Shown here piece by piece: positions 53,285 to 62,472 of a DNA stretch of 64,000 nt. Source of the DNA: Sporisorium sorghi (taxonomy: Eukaryota > Basidiomycota > Ustilaginomycetes > Ustilaginales > Ustilaginaceae); the NCBI GenBank assembly GCA_023212695.1, contig JALCCG010000034.1, positions 1-64,000 of the forward strand. The letters are read 5' to 3'. The notes under the pieces were generated by a model. The model saw only the letters and a program-made list of their open reading frames with translations. It was not told the DNA's origin and did no database searches. Made by a program: the position numbers and the translations under genes. Position 1 is the first letter of the stretch, and every line of letters begins with the position of its first letter.

Positions 53285-54502
53285 TTGAAAGTAATGAAGC
53301 TCCATAGCATCCGCCTGAAGATGATGCTCATGCTGCTCACCAGCATCGGCATTACGGCTGCCCTGCTTATTATTCTCTATTCGTTAGGCACGCTGATCCT
53401 CAGTTTACCGGCGATCAATTCGCCGCTTGCCTGGCTCATCAATAATATTGGCTCGGAGCCAGTCATGATGCTCACGGGCATCATTCTCTTTTTTGCCAGC
53501 TATTATATGACCACAAAATGGTTCGTATCAGACCTGCAGAAGATCCAGACAGGACTTCAGGAAATTACAGCCGGACGATTCGATTCCAAAATCGAGCTCA
53601 AAACCCAGGATGAATTAGGCAGCGTTGCTTCCAGCATTAATCACATGACTGAGCAGTTGAACGCTTACCTGGAGGAAATTACGCACGGGCTTCGTGAAAT
53701 TGCCAAAGGGAATTTCGATACCGAAATTCCGGTTTATTCCGGCAGTCAGCTGGGCGAGGTAGCCGAGAGCATCAATCAGATGAGCAGGCAGCTGCATCAA
53801 TCCATTCTGGAGGAGCGCTACGCCGAGAAGACCAAGAATGATCTGATTACAGGGGTTTCTCATGACCTGCGGACCCCGCTTACCTCGATACTGGGATTCC
53901 TTGAGGTGATTGAGGAGGATCGATATCAGGATGAGGTGGAGCTGCGATATTACGTAAATATCGCTTATGAGAAAGCCCAAAATCTGAAAAGGCTAATTGA
54001 TGATCTGTTTGAATATACACGGATTAATAATGGGCTCCCGCTGGATATCCGGAAGATCGATATGGTCCGGTTCATCAGGCAGCTTATCGAGGAATCGGTA
54101 CCGACTCTGGAGAAATCCGGGATGGAATGCAACCTAACGGCAGAGGAAGACCTCATCATCATGGCAGACGGCGCGCAGCTTGTCCGTGCCTATGAGAATC
54201 TGATATCCAATGCGATCCGGTACGGAGAATCCGGCAAAATCATCGACATCGCCGTCCGAAGCGATCGGGATCAGGTGAGCATCAGCTTCACCAACTATGG
54301 CGATCCGATTCCCGAGCGGGATCTGCCCTTCATATTCGACCGCTTCTACCGTGTGGAAGGCTCTCGTTCGAAGCTGACGGGCGGCACCGGTTTGGGACTG
54401 GCGATTACGAAGAGCATTGTGGAGGTCCAGGGCGGCGAAATCCGGGTGCGGAGCGATGAGCGGAGAACGACCTTCGAAACCCGTTTCCCTAAAGTCATAT
54501 GA
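53285..54502 (+). CDS. HAMP-domain sensor histidine kinase
   Basis: 405 aa from a TTG at 53285 with agaggtga at good spacing (an ATG at 53294 is alternative). Two membrane helices enclose a very short outside segment, so sensing may be within the membrane. Two HAMP-like segments follow, then GVSHDLRTPLTSILGFLE (phospho-His), ENLISNAIRYG (N box) and GGTGLGLAITKSIVEVQGG. Partner of the preceding regulator. Its small sensor resembles cell-wall antibiotic-sensing kinases, but no transporter or van genes lie nearby. Confidence 0.93.
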   Translation: MKVMKLHSIRLKMMLMLLTSIGITAALLIILYSLGTLILSLPAINSPLAWLINNIGSEPVMMLTGIILFFASYYMTTKWFVSDLQKIQTGLQEITAGRFDSKIELKTQDELGSVASSINHMTEQLNAYLEEITHGLREIAKGNFDTEIPVYSGSQLGEVAESINQMSRQLHQSILEERYAEKTKNDLITGVSHDLRTPLTSILGFLEVIEEDRYQDEVELRYYVNIAYEKAQNLKRLIDDLFEYTRINNGLPLDIRKIDMVRFIRQLIEESVPTLEKSGMECNLTAEEDLIIMADGAQLVRAYENLISNAIRYGESGKIIDIAVRSDRDQVSISFTNYGDPIPERDLPFIFDRFYRVEGSRSKLTGGTGLGLAITKSIVEVQGGEIRVRSDERRTTFETRFPKVI

Positions 54503-54539
54503 CGGATGCTATACAGGCTGGGCGGGTACTTGACGGAGC

Positions 54540-54564
54540 GCTCCCTTTGAAGGGAGCTTTTTTT
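54540..54564 (+). terminator. intrinsic terminator of the two-component operon
   Basis: GCTCCCTT / AAGGGAGC with a very short loop, then seven T. Confidence 0.85.
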
Positions 54565-54632
54565 GTTGACAAATAAGATAAGAAAGTTTTCACGCTGGTA
54601 ATCGCATGCCCGATGTAATTGTTCAGTTTAAT

Positions 54633-54687
54633 TTAAGCAATCGTTAAGGATTTGGAAGCCTGGTTGATAAGATATGTTCCTTATACT
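54633..54687 (+). promoter_or_regulatory. lipoprotein promoter with TTAAG direct repeats
   Basis: TTAAG at 54633 and 54644, GATTTGGAAG after the second, and TATACT at 54682-54687. Nearly the same spacing and sequence as 51127-51180. Confidence 0.7.
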
Positions 54688-54720
54688 TTCCTTCAGGAAG
54701 TACATAAGGAGGCAGCGAAG

Positions 54721-55050
54721 ATGAGTTTGTTGCAGCATGCGAAGCAGAACGCTGGATTTACGATGGTATGGTTGGCAATGGGTCTGATTGTTATGGTCTT
54801 GTTTGTATCGGGATGCGGAGGGGACCGGATGTCTTACAGAGAGACGTTAACTCCAAGCGGCAAAAGCCTTAAGGGATCAACAGCAGAAATGCATAAGGAT
54901 TCGCCTGCCTCTTCTGCATCTTTTATAGAGAAGTTATGGGGTGAAGTGTGGGATGGGGTGACCCATCGTACAAGGCAAATGACGGGGGAGCAGGTGCCGC
55001 AGGGCCGTTTACTATATGACTCGGGCAAGAGATTGGAAATACGACGATGA
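54721..55050 (+). CDS. small lipoprotein, 109 aa
   Basis: The ATG at 54721 has a strong aaggagg site. A long hydrophobic segment (FTMVWLAMGLIVMVLFVSGCGG) ends in a lipobox, FVSGC. The mature part of about 75 residues is polar with SFIEKLWGEVWDGV. No family recognised. Its shared promoter motif points to control by the adjacent two-component system. Ends before a terminator at 55142. Confidence 0.75.
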   Translation: MSLLQHAKQNAGFTMVWLAMGLIVMVLFVSGCGGDRMSYRETLTPSGKSLKGSTAEMHKDSPASSASFIEKLWGEVWDGVTHRTRQMTGEQVPQGRLLYDSGKRLEIRR

Positions 55051-55141
55051 AGGGAAAGCCGGCAAGTCGTGTTCCGTTGAAAATACCACGCCGTATCCGG
55101 TGAGAGGATTACTTTATTTACGCAACAACGAGAGAAACTAG

Positions 55142-55172
55142 AAAAAGCTCCCTTCGCGAAAGGGAGCTTTTT
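55142..55172 (+). terminator. intrinsic terminator after the small lipoprotein
   Basis: AAAAAGCTCCCTT / AAGGGAGCTTTTT with loop CGCGA. Its core is the same as that of the terminator at 54540. Confidence 0.88.
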
Positions 55173-55246
55173 CTTTGGATTATGGAACATATTGTCTTAT
55201 AATAGCGTTTACCATATATACGCTTGTATTGGAGAGGATGGTTCCT

Positions 55247-57493
55247 GTGAGTTCACGTGTATCGATCCGAAAGCGATGGTTCATCGGCATAGTGACAGCC
55301 GTCAGTATATCGCTCATTTGGGTTCCGGCTCAGCGGACGGAGGAGAGCGCTCGTGTTGTCGTTGCTGGTGCCGCAGACGTTATTAAAGCAGGTCAAACGG
55401 TCACGATCCGGCAGAAGACCGCCCTTTTTCCTAGTGCGCTTACCAAGAACAGCCATCTGACAGATCTTAAGGCAAGTTATTATGGAGCCAAGGGAGAAGT
55501 GCTCCGGATCAGCTCCGTGAAAGACGAAATGTCCTATATCCAATCCGATTCCCGAGGAGACTTGTGGCTCCCGACGTGGTATGCGACCAAGGAAGCAGCA
55601 CTAAGCCAAGAAATTTCCCCGCTCTCGCTTCAATTGCGCAGTAGCGGCAGTCTATACCTGGCTCCCGGGAGCGGGGTCAGATGGCCGGTAACAGCTGCCG
55701 GAATGTCACTCGTTGCCGTCGCACAGTGGAAGGACTGGTACGGTGTTATCATCCCTCCTGCCAAGTGGAAGGATGATTACCAGATCTATCGCCCGGCGAT
55801 GATGTGGGTGCAAGGAAAGGATATAGCAAGCAAACAGACGTTGCCCGACGGACTGCTGGATGGGGAGTCTGAATTATCGACCGATGTGGTGCGCAACTTG
55901 ACGGAGTTTCTTTTCAAGAAAGGAACCAGCTCTTCTTATGTGAAAAAACTGCTCGGAGAGCCGCAGGTGAGGGAGACCTCACGGAATCAGGAGCAGAGCT
56001 CCAGTAAACCGATGATCCTGGGTGAAACCTGGAGGTATGAGCTGCGGGATGTACATTATACAGCCACCTTCTCACCTGCCGGAAAGCTGGTGGCTAGCGA
56101 ATGGACAATGCCTGCAACGGGAGTGTTTGAGCGTAGAGGTGCTGGTGATGACTACGAGTTTACCTATCATTTTGCCGCTGTACCGCCGCTGAAGACGATA
56201 GAGGCTGACCCCGCCTGGAGAAATCAGGGCAATCTGAATTATACGTTCCTACTGGAGGCCAATGAGGACGTATTGCTCCTCAAGGGAGATGACGGCGGTT
56301 ATAGCGGCATGCACGATCATTCATCCCTGTATGCCATCGATCGAAGTACAGGCAAGAAACTGTGGCAGGAGGATGCAGGTTTTGGCTGGTATACGGCCGT
56401 AATAGATAAGGATCGCGAGCATGTCACGATGTTCTCGGCCTTCAATCCTGTCATCAAAAATTATCAGGCTAGGGTGCGTCATATCCGGCTATCGGATGGT
56501 AAAGTGCTGTGGGAGGTTAAGCCGAAGAATGAATTTGGCCTGACCATGACGGCTGTGCAAGACGCGATTGTTCTGGATGAACCGCTTAATTTGCATGAAA
56601 CCCGGAGTCTGCTGAGTGTGCTGGATCAGGAAACCGGCAAGCTGCGCTGGAAAAAGACGCTGACTGGCGACCACCGTCTGTTAAGCCAGGGCGATGATCC
56701 GTACATACTCATCGAACAGAATGGGCGGCTTGAAGGGTATGATCCTGTAACCGGCAAAGCCGTTTGGTATGACAACGTCGGGAAAAGGACAATGGACGAT
56801 CCGACCCGGGATTCGTATTTTACGGGAGGATATCGTTATGATCCGATAGCGCCAGCGGACCTTACGACAAGATGGATGCTGCTGGGCAGCCAGTGGGTTC
56901 TGTTCAATACGAGGACCGGTGAGCGGGAGGGCGTTTATCCAGCCTCCGAAATGGAACGGTTTGAGGTGCTGGATGAGCGGTATCTGCTGGTGCAGCGTGC
57001 GCTGAACGGGAAGTATTTCAGCGGGGCGACCGCTTACGAAAGCGTGCTGTATGACAGCGTTGAAGGGAAGGAAGTCTGGACGCTGAAGGGAAGGGCCTCC
57101 CGCGGAATTATTGAGGGCGAGAGAGTCTATCTAACCTTGAACGGCATCCCGGCCGCTGTGAATCAGAAGACCGGCAGCGTGATTTGGAAGATGGATCATT
57201 CGTTGCAAGCAAAAGAAGATGTATCCCATCTGGTTGGCAGCAGTTATGGAATATTGGACCGTTACCTGCTTATAAGCCTTGGCAGTGATCTGGTGGTGCT
57301 GAACAAGGAGACCGGCAAGAGCTTGGGAAGGTTGCAGCATGTGATCACCGGCAACGTTGACCTGCGTGAGCAGTATGCAAGAAATGGCGCGCTGAACATA
57401 ACGGAGCATGAGGTGCTGGTTGGAACGGTGAATGGGGCATTCATTCGTTATGATAGGGCAGAATTAGAGGCGCGTCTGGATGAGCTGCTGTAA
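55247..57493 (+). CDS. membrane-anchored PQQ-like beta-propeller protein
   Basis: About 748 aa from a GTG at 55247 with a ggagagg site. An N-terminal helix (WFIGIVTAVSISLIWVPA) acts as signal or anchor. Residues of the first half include an SH3-like stretch (ADVIKAGQTVTIRQKTALFPS). The second half has at least six blades with the pattern D-x-x-TGKxxW: DRSTGKKLWQ, LSDGKVLWEV, DQETGKLRWKK, DPVTGKAVWYD, NQKTGSVIWKM, NKETGKSLG. Extracellular. Function unknown, perhaps sensing or assembling the envelope. Confidence 0.82.
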   Translation: MSSRVSIRKRWFIGIVTAVSISLIWVPAQRTEESARVVVAGAADVIKAGQTVTIRQKTALFPSALTKNSHLTDLKASYYGAKGEVLRISSVKDEMSYIQSDSRGDLWLPTWYATKEAALSQEISPLSLQLRSSGSLYLAPGSGVRWPVTAAGMSLVAVAQWKDWYGVIIPPAKWKDDYQIYRPAMMWVQGKDIASKQTLPDGLLDGESELSTDVVRNLTEFLFKKGTSSSYVKKLLGEPQVRETSRNQEQSSSKPMILGETWRYELRDVHYTATFSPAGKLVASEWTMPATGVFERRGAGDDYEFTYHFAAVPPLKTIEADPAWRNQGNLNYTFLLEANEDVLLLKGDDGGYSGMHDHSSLYAIDRSTGKKLWQEDAGFGWYTAVIDKDREHVTMFSAFNPVIKNYQARVRHIRLSDGKVLWEVKPKNEFGLTMTAVQDAIVLDEPLNLHETRSLLSVLDQETGKLRWKKTLTGDHRLLSQGDDPYILIEQNGRLEGYDPVTGKAVWYDNVGKRTMDDPTRDSYFTGGYRYDPIAPADLTTRWMLLGSQWVLFNTRTGEREGVYPASEMERFEVLDERYLLVQRALNGKYFSGATAYESVLYDSVEGKEVWTLKGRASRGIIEGERVYLTLNGIPAAVNQKTGSVIWKMDHSLQAKEDVSHLVGSSYGILDRYLLISLGSDLVVLNKETGKSLGRLQHVITGNVDLREQYARNGALNITEHEVLVGTVNGAFIRYDRAELEARLDELL

Positions 57494-57545
57494 TCTCTTT
57501 TTTATAGAAAAACGGTAATGCAAAGGCTATAAAGGAGGAGGACTT

Positions 57546-57887
57546 GTGGGCAACAGGCTAAAGTTAGCAGGGATTCCTGTCATCAGTTTATTGTTAATCC
57601 TGTGTTTGGGCTGCGGGAGCAAGCAGTCAGTGAGTTATGCGTCTGTGTTAAATTATAACGATGAAGAGTATATCGGAAAGGGCATCGAATCTGCGGAAGT
57701 TTTTGCCGATGCAGATTTGACCTTGGCGGGTAGGATTCAGAAGCAGCTCGAGCCGGATCAATACCCGGATACGAACCTATCGTCGAATGAACTTCAAGAA
57801 GGCACGGAGATCTATATCGTGAATGATGATACGTTGGTAGCTCTGCAAGAAGACAGGAGTTTCAAAGTGTTTGAGCGTATGAACTGA
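57546..57887 (+). CDS. small lipoprotein, 113 aa
   Basis: GTG start with aaaggaggagg. Signal peptide with lipobox CLGC (VISLLLILCLGCGS). The mature part of about 90 residues is acidic with short beta-like segments (EEYIGKGIESAEVF; GTEIYIVNDDTLVALQ). It follows the propeller gene by 52 bases, likely the same operon. No family recognised. A strong terminator follows. Confidence 0.82.
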   Translation: MGNRLKLAGIPVISLLLILCLGCGSKQSVSYASVLNYNDEEYIGKGIESAEVFADADLTLAGRIQKQLEPDQYPDTNLSSNELQEGTEIYIVNDDTLVALQEDRSFKVFERMN

Positions 57888-57902
57888 GTGAGTTATAGGG
57901 AG

Positions 57903-57943
57903 GCGTCCTTAAAGTCTGGAGACAGGCTTTAGGGACGTTTTTT
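57903..57943 (+). terminator. intrinsic terminator of the propeller-lipoprotein operon
   Basis: 15-bp stem CGTCCTTAAAGTCTG / CAGGCTTTAGGGACG with two wobble pairs, then six T. Confidence 0.92.
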
Positions 57944-57945
57944 CT

Positions 57946-58256
57946 GCGATTTGGCACATCAATCTTGATTGCCCATGCCCTCAGAACCGGTACAGCAAGG
58001 GAGTTGCTGCTCGTTCCTGAGAAGGAGTGGCTGTTAGTTGTGGAGACCGATGAAAGGATGGGGCGCCCTCCCAACGGTTGGTGTCTGCATCAGGTGACTG
58101 GGGCTTTTGGATGTATCGGTTGCGGAAATCCGGATCACGGCTGTTGAAGGAGCTGCTGCCGTGGTGATTGCAAGCCCCGTGTACAAAGATTCTGGGGTTG
58201 GTCGCCAACACCACTATTACGCGAGTAACCCAGGTTCTTGCCGCTGTTCCGACATC
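57946..58256. other. intergenic stretch without a recognised gene
   Basis: Frames on both strands are short and lack ribosome sites or family motifs. The next 500 bases are repeats. Confidence 0.5.
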
Positions 58257-58441
58257 TTAACGGACTCCAGATCCGTTATTTGCCTCTTTTAAGCCCTTTT
58301 TTGAATCTAACGGACTCAGGATCCCTTATTACCTCATAAAACAAACAAATTGCTGACTCATATCACAAATAACGTATCTCATGTCCGTTAGTCTCAAAAA
58401 CAACACTTTTCCAGCTAAATAACGTATCCTCTGTCCGTTAG
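58257..58441. repeat. two inverted 74-bp units built from 24-bp repeats
   Basis: Four 24-base copies of a CTAACGGAC-N3-RGATNCGTTATT-type motif. Two are forward at 58257 and 58307 (exactly 50 apart). Two are reversed at 58368 and 58418 (exactly 50 apart). Each copy has a small internal dyad, AACGGA with TCCGTT or a variant. The two 74-base units face each other across 37 bases. Confidence 0.85.
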
Positions 58442-58456
58442 CCCCAAGAGCGGCAG

Positions 58457-58560
58457 CACCACCACCACTACGTCACCATTGCCACATCGCTACCATGTCA
58501 CACCACCACCACTACGTCACCATTGCCATATCGCTACCATGTCACACCACCACCGTTACC
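58457..58560. repeat. 44-bp tandem repeat, about 2.3 copies
   Basis: Copies at 58457-58500 and 58501-58544 differ at one base; a third partial copy follows. Unit begins CACCACCACCACTACGTCAC. 44 is not a multiple of three. Confidence 0.9.
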
Positions 58561-58576
58561 CTCCCCTCACCGCTAC

Positions 58577-58750
58577 GCCCCCACCGCTGCCACGCAACCG
58601 TGCCCCAGGACCGCCATGCGACCATGCCCCCACCGCCGCCACGCAACCGTGCCCCCAGGACCGCCATGCGACCATGCCCCCACCGCCGTCACGCAACCGT
58701 GCCCCCAGGACCGCCATACGACTGTGCCCCCAGCCACCATGCAACCGTGC
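58577..58750. repeat. 50-bp C-rich tandem repeat, about 3.5 copies
   Basis: Copies start at 58577, 58626, 58676 and 58726 (period 49, 50, 50). Unit begins GCCCCCACCGC and contains CAACCGTGCCCCCAGGACC. C-rich on this strand, G-rich on the other. The unit length rules out a coding repeat. Confidence 0.9.
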
Positions 58751-58938
58751 AGCATCACCATCACAATCGCTACCTACCACCACGCCACTATCACCACTAC
58801 GCTACCCTGTTACCACCGCCACCATCAGCAACGCTGCCAAATTTTAATATGGTTTCATTCTATTGAATGGTATAATATTCCTGGTTCAAAATTACTAGAT
58901 TTGAAAGTGATACATTCTAAGAGAGATGAGGTTCATGC

Positions 58939-60897
58939 ATGTTAAAAAAAATGTTAATGCTGCTGTTAGCGGTGTGTATGATAGTCCCGACAGCTGCCGG
59001 AGCTGCTTATGGCGAGTCGGGCAAGGCAAGCTCTAAGATTGCGATGCTGCTGCCTGATGGCACACCCTTAATGGAGGATGGTACAGCTTGGGTTACTTAT
59101 ACCCGTCTTCCAATGACCAAAATCCCGCTTCCTATGGGTGGGGACCTGAAACAGATTGCGGGATCAAGCGAGTACGGATTCGGTCTGAACAACGCTGGTG
59201 GACTGGTCATGTGGGGAGAATCCGGTTTTCAGAATGTGGCGGGCCAGAGTAACGTAAAGCAGGTTGGACAAGGCTACTGGCTGACCTCTGATGGCAACGT
59301 TAACCGCCTGGATAGTTCCAAACCGCAAGCCGTAAAGGGCTTTGAGGGGATTTCCATATTTGATGAGAATAAGGGTATTATCGGTGGTGTTACCCAGTCG
59401 GGGACAGTATTGTATCACAATAGCGCCTATACGCCGGAGCCCGTGGCTCTGGGTCAAGTGACGGATGTGAACTCCATTCGCAAAATTAAAGTGGCCGGCG
59501 ACTATGCCGCAATTTTATATAATGACGGAAGGCTCGTACTGTTCAGTACACTTCGCATTAATGGCAGCACAACCTACCTGTCACAAAAACTGATTCAAGA
59601 TGCAGCTGACATTTCTTTTGGTAAAGAACAGAAGTTGATTATTGTGAAAAAGGATGGGACTGTGTGGAATGCCAAATTGGATGTGTTCACCCAAACATTC
59701 GAAATGAACCCGTTGAACGGGATCAGCGGGGCTCAACAGATTGTGGGAATTGGAGGTTCCAAAAGCTTTTTCGCACAATTAATGGATGGCACATGGATAG
59801 AGTATGATAACGGACAACAATACGATGTGCCAGTTCCAAGCATTACCAGCGTTACGCTAAAAGTATCGAATAGTAAGCCGAAGGTAGGAAGCTCCATTAC
59901 TCCAACTGTTGAATTTCAGTATGGTAATGGAGAGAAACACAAGATTCCGGGCAATATGATCGCTTTGTCTGTAGATAAGCCGCACATCATCAAAGCGGTA
60001 GAGAAGGGAGCCTACAAAATCCTAGGTGTGGGTGAAGCCACTCTGACGGTGGATATTGCCGGCAAGAAGCAATCGGTCAAGATCGTTTCGGGACTTGGCA
60101 AGCCGCTCGAGAACGCCAAGCAGGAGAAGGGTATCACTTATTTGCCGCTGAAGCGGGTATTTGAAGCGTTGGGAGGCACGGTTCAGTATCAGGCAGCTTC
60201 CAAGACCTTTGATATTACTATAGGGGAGACGGAGATATCTGTTAAGGCGGGTAGTAAACAGGCGAAGATTAACGGTAAAACCGTAAACATGAAAGGAGCT
60301 CCGATCCAGAATAAGGGGGAGACACTGGTGTCAGCGGACCTGTTAACCGCAGCGCTGGGTGCAAAGCTAAAGTGGGATGCATCCAAACAGCAAATGACCG
60401 TCGCCCTGGGATCAGCACAATTTGTTGTGAAGGGCGAGCAGAAGAAGGCGCAGAACTCCAGTTCAGGAGGAACTTCTGGTAAAAGCAAAATGTCTGCAGT
60501 CAATGCAAGCGGGAGTATGGCTGGGTGGAAACTGCTTAAAGGCCATGAATACGAAAAATCCTTGCGGATTTATTTTCAATACAAGAATGGCATCCTGGCT
60601 ACCAAAACAGAAGATATCCGCAAGGTAGACTTGAATAAAAAGGTTACCTGGACGGATGATAATGGCCACAAGCGCACCAATACCGTGCGTGAGATCTATT
60701 CCCTGTTTACATTGTCCAATGAATATACGTCGGAATGGCTCCTCAAGAAATTTGGCAAGCTCTATGAGGATTGGATGCTCACCTCCCTGGTTGATGCTAA
60801 CCGGATTGTTGAGCAGTACTTGCAGGAGACCGGTCAGATGCCGAGTTATGCTCCAAATGTAACCCTGACGCCGGATGCGGTGTTTGAGTACGAATAG
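58939..60897 (+). CDS. secreted protein with RCC1-like region and copper-amine-oxidase-N domain
   Basis: 652 aa with a signal peptide (MLMLLLAVCMIVPTAAGAAYG). Residues about 35-290 contain RCC1/propeller-like strands (YGFGLNNAGGLVMWGE, GYWLTSDGNVNRL, YAAILYNDGRLVLFS, KLIIVKKDGTVWNA). About 300-385 is a bacterial Ig-like segment. About 395-505 is a Cu_amine_oxidN1-type domain: YLPLKRVFEALGGTVQY, KINGKTVNM, GETLVSADLLTAALGAKLKWD. The C-terminus is a separate alpha/beta part. This mix is typical of Paenibacillus surface proteins. Function unknown. Confidence 0.82.
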   Translation: MLKKMLMLLLAVCMIVPTAAGAAYGESGKASSKIAMLLPDGTPLMEDGTAWVTYTRLPMTKIPLPMGGDLKQIAGSSEYGFGLNNAGGLVMWGESGFQNVAGQSNVKQVGQGYWLTSDGNVNRLDSSKPQAVKGFEGISIFDENKGIIGGVTQSGTVLYHNSAYTPEPVALGQVTDVNSIRKIKVAGDYAAILYNDGRLVLFSTLRINGSTTYLSQKLIQDAADISFGKEQKLIIVKKDGTVWNAKLDVFTQTFEMNPLNGISGAQQIVGIGGSKSFFAQLMDGTWIEYDNGQQYDVPVPSITSVTLKVSNSKPKVGSSITPTVEFQYGNGEKHKIPGNMIALSVDKPHIIKAVEKGAYKILGVGEATLTVDIAGKKQSVKIVSGLGKPLENAKQEKGITYLPLKRVFEALGGTVQYQAASKTFDITIGETEISVKAGSKQAKINGKTVNMKGAPIQNKGETLVSADLLTAALGAKLKWDASKQQMTVALGSAQFVVKGEQKKAQNSSSGGTSGKSKMSAVNASGSMAGWKLLKGHEYEKSLRIYFQYKNGILATKTEDIRKVDLNKKVTWTDDNGHKRTNTVREIYSLFTLSNEYTSEWLLKKFGKLYEDWMLTSLVDANRIVEQYLQETGQMPSYAPNVTLTPDAVFEYE

Positions 60898-60921
60898 GTT
60901 GGAATGATAATGAATTAGAGG

Positions 60922-60962
60922 ACCTCCGGTTCGAATGGAAACATTTGATCCGGAGGTTTTTT
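60922..60962 (+). terminator. intrinsic terminator
   Basis: ACCTCCGG (60922-60929) pairs with CCGGAGGT (60950-60957), then six T. Confidence 0.85.
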
Positions 60963-61017
60963 CATGGAGCACCGTTCTTTGTTCTACCAAACTCGAGGCT
61001 TTATTAAACATAACCCC

Positions 61018-62472
61018 TCACAACCTTAACCCCGTCCACTGCCAATAGGTGTAATAAAACAACACCATGACACCAACATATAGAGGCATACATACCATGC
61101 TGAGTTTGACCAGGTCCTTGGCGGGATACGAGACAGACTCATCCTCGTAATACAAGAGCAAGGCTTTTGAGCTTACCGGAAATGTGATGCAGTAATTCAT
61201 GCCCACCAGCGTCAAGAAAACGACGGCGGAAGCATCAAGCTGAAGCGTCTGGCCCAGCACGATAAATGCCGGGATCATCACCACGGCCCTTGTGGTATGG
61301 GATGTGATGTACAAGTGCGAAGTAACGGATGCCAGAATGATGATCAGCAGCGTTATGAAGGGAGGGGCTGTTTCCAGAACACGAAGCTCGCTGAACACGA
61401 TCTGCTGGAGCCAATCCACCACACCGTTCTCTACAAGGGCTTTCCCCAGGGCGGTGGCAGCCGCGACAAACATGATCAAATTCCAGGAAACGCTCTTCAT
61501 TCCCTGCTTCCATTCCATAATCCCGATGGAAGGCAGCATGAGCAGCATGGCACCGGCCATCGTAATGAACGCAATGTCATAACCATGCCATCCTTCGGTC
61601 ATCCACAGGACAACCATCCCGGCAATCAAGCCGAGGGTTTTCTTCTCACTGCCAGACAGGGGAAGCTTCTCTGAATACTGATGTCCGGAAGGGATGATGT
61701 CGCTTTGCGGTTCATCCTTCCAAAACATGATTTTTACGCATAATAGAGCCAAACCGCACATGACAAGCGCAAAAGGCGATCCCCATATCACCCATGTTAC
61801 ATAGGAGATGTCTGCCCCTGTTGCCCCGTTTAACAGCCCGATCCCAATAATGTGAGAGCCGGCCCCGATGATCGTTGCAGATGATGCGAGCAAGATCATC
61901 ACGGGAAGAAGCATGGCAACCGATTTTCTCTGCTGATCATTCTTCAATAAAGCGTGCAGCTCTCTCACAATGGGAAGTGTCAGGGCGGCTCGTCCGGAGG
62001 TAGACGGTATGAAGAAAGTCAAGGGCTGAATCACGAACGCGAGCCACCATAAAAAATGTTCGGGTTTGCGTGCGCGCAGCAGCATAAAGCGAGTGAAGCG
62101 AGCGGCCAGACCGCTGGTCTTGACGCTTTCGCCGATGATAAACGAACCGATCATCAGCCAGACGATTTCTTCGGCAATGGATTCGTAAAGCAATGAAGGA
62201 GGGGCGCCCTTCAAGGCAACGATGCAGACAAGAGCCCCCAGCGCAATCCATCCCGCCGGCATCTTGGTGAAAATCCATAAAGCCATGGCGATGATAAAAA
62301 AAATGAAGGCAGTTTTACCGGAGTACGATAAATGTTCAACCGAAGCGATCCAAATGCTGCAGCCTGCAAAACCGGATAGCATCCATAACCCTTTTGCAGG
62401 CCGGATAGACGGCGCTCCGGGGCCAGCCTTGTTCAGCGGCTGGTCTGCGGATGGCATGTATTCAGGCTTCAT
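61018..62472 (-). CDS. SLC13/DASS-type anion permease
   Basis: 484 aa from the ATG at 62472 that overlaps the glycerate kinase stop by four bases. About 12 hydrophobic segments. Family features: FFIPSTSGRAALTLPIVREL and SSATIIGAGSHIIGIGLL in one half, and VTSHLYITSHTTRAVVMIPAFIVL in the other. Na+-coupled carboxylate or sulfate carriers belong here. Coupling to glycerate kinase suggests import of glycerate or a related hydroxy-acid (inference). Confidence 0.88.
   Translation of the reverse strand: MKPEYMPSADQPLNKAGPGAPSIRPAKGLWMLSGFAGCSIWIASVEHLSYSGKTAFIFFIIAMALWIFTKMPAGWIALGALVCIVALKGAPPSLLYESIAEEIVWLMIGSFIIGESVKTSGLAARFTRFMLLRARKPEHFLWWLAFVIQPLTFFIPSTSGRAALTLPIVRELHALLKNDQQRKSVAMLLPVMILLASSATIIGAGSHIIGIGLLNGATGADISYVTWVIWGSPFALVMCGLALLCVKIMFWKDEPQSDIIPSGHQYSEKLPLSGSEKKTLGLIAGMVVLWMTEGWHGYDIAFITMAGAMLLMLPSIGIMEWKQGMKSVSWNLIMFVAAATALGKALVENGVVDWLQQIVFSELRVLETAPPFITLLIIILASVTSHLYITSHTTRAVVMIPAFIVLGQTLQLDASAVVFLTLVGMNYCITFPVSSKALLLYYEDESVSYPAKDLVKLSMVCMPLYVGVMVLFYYTYWQWTGLRL

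Noticed and set aside
52571..54502. VanRS glycopeptide-resistance regulators
   Set aside because: The domain build is similar, but no vanHAX-type genes are in the window. The shared promoter motif points to an acyltransferase and a lipoprotein instead.
58257..58441. CRISPR array
   Set aside because: Only four degenerate 24-mers, two in each orientation, with no cas genes nearby. The inverted arrangement is not a CRISPR.
58479..58945. Long His/Pro-rich reading frames through the C-rich block
   Set aside because: The repeat units are 44 and 50 bases, not multiples of three, so each copy changes frame. No ribosome site is present. The frames are by-products of composition.
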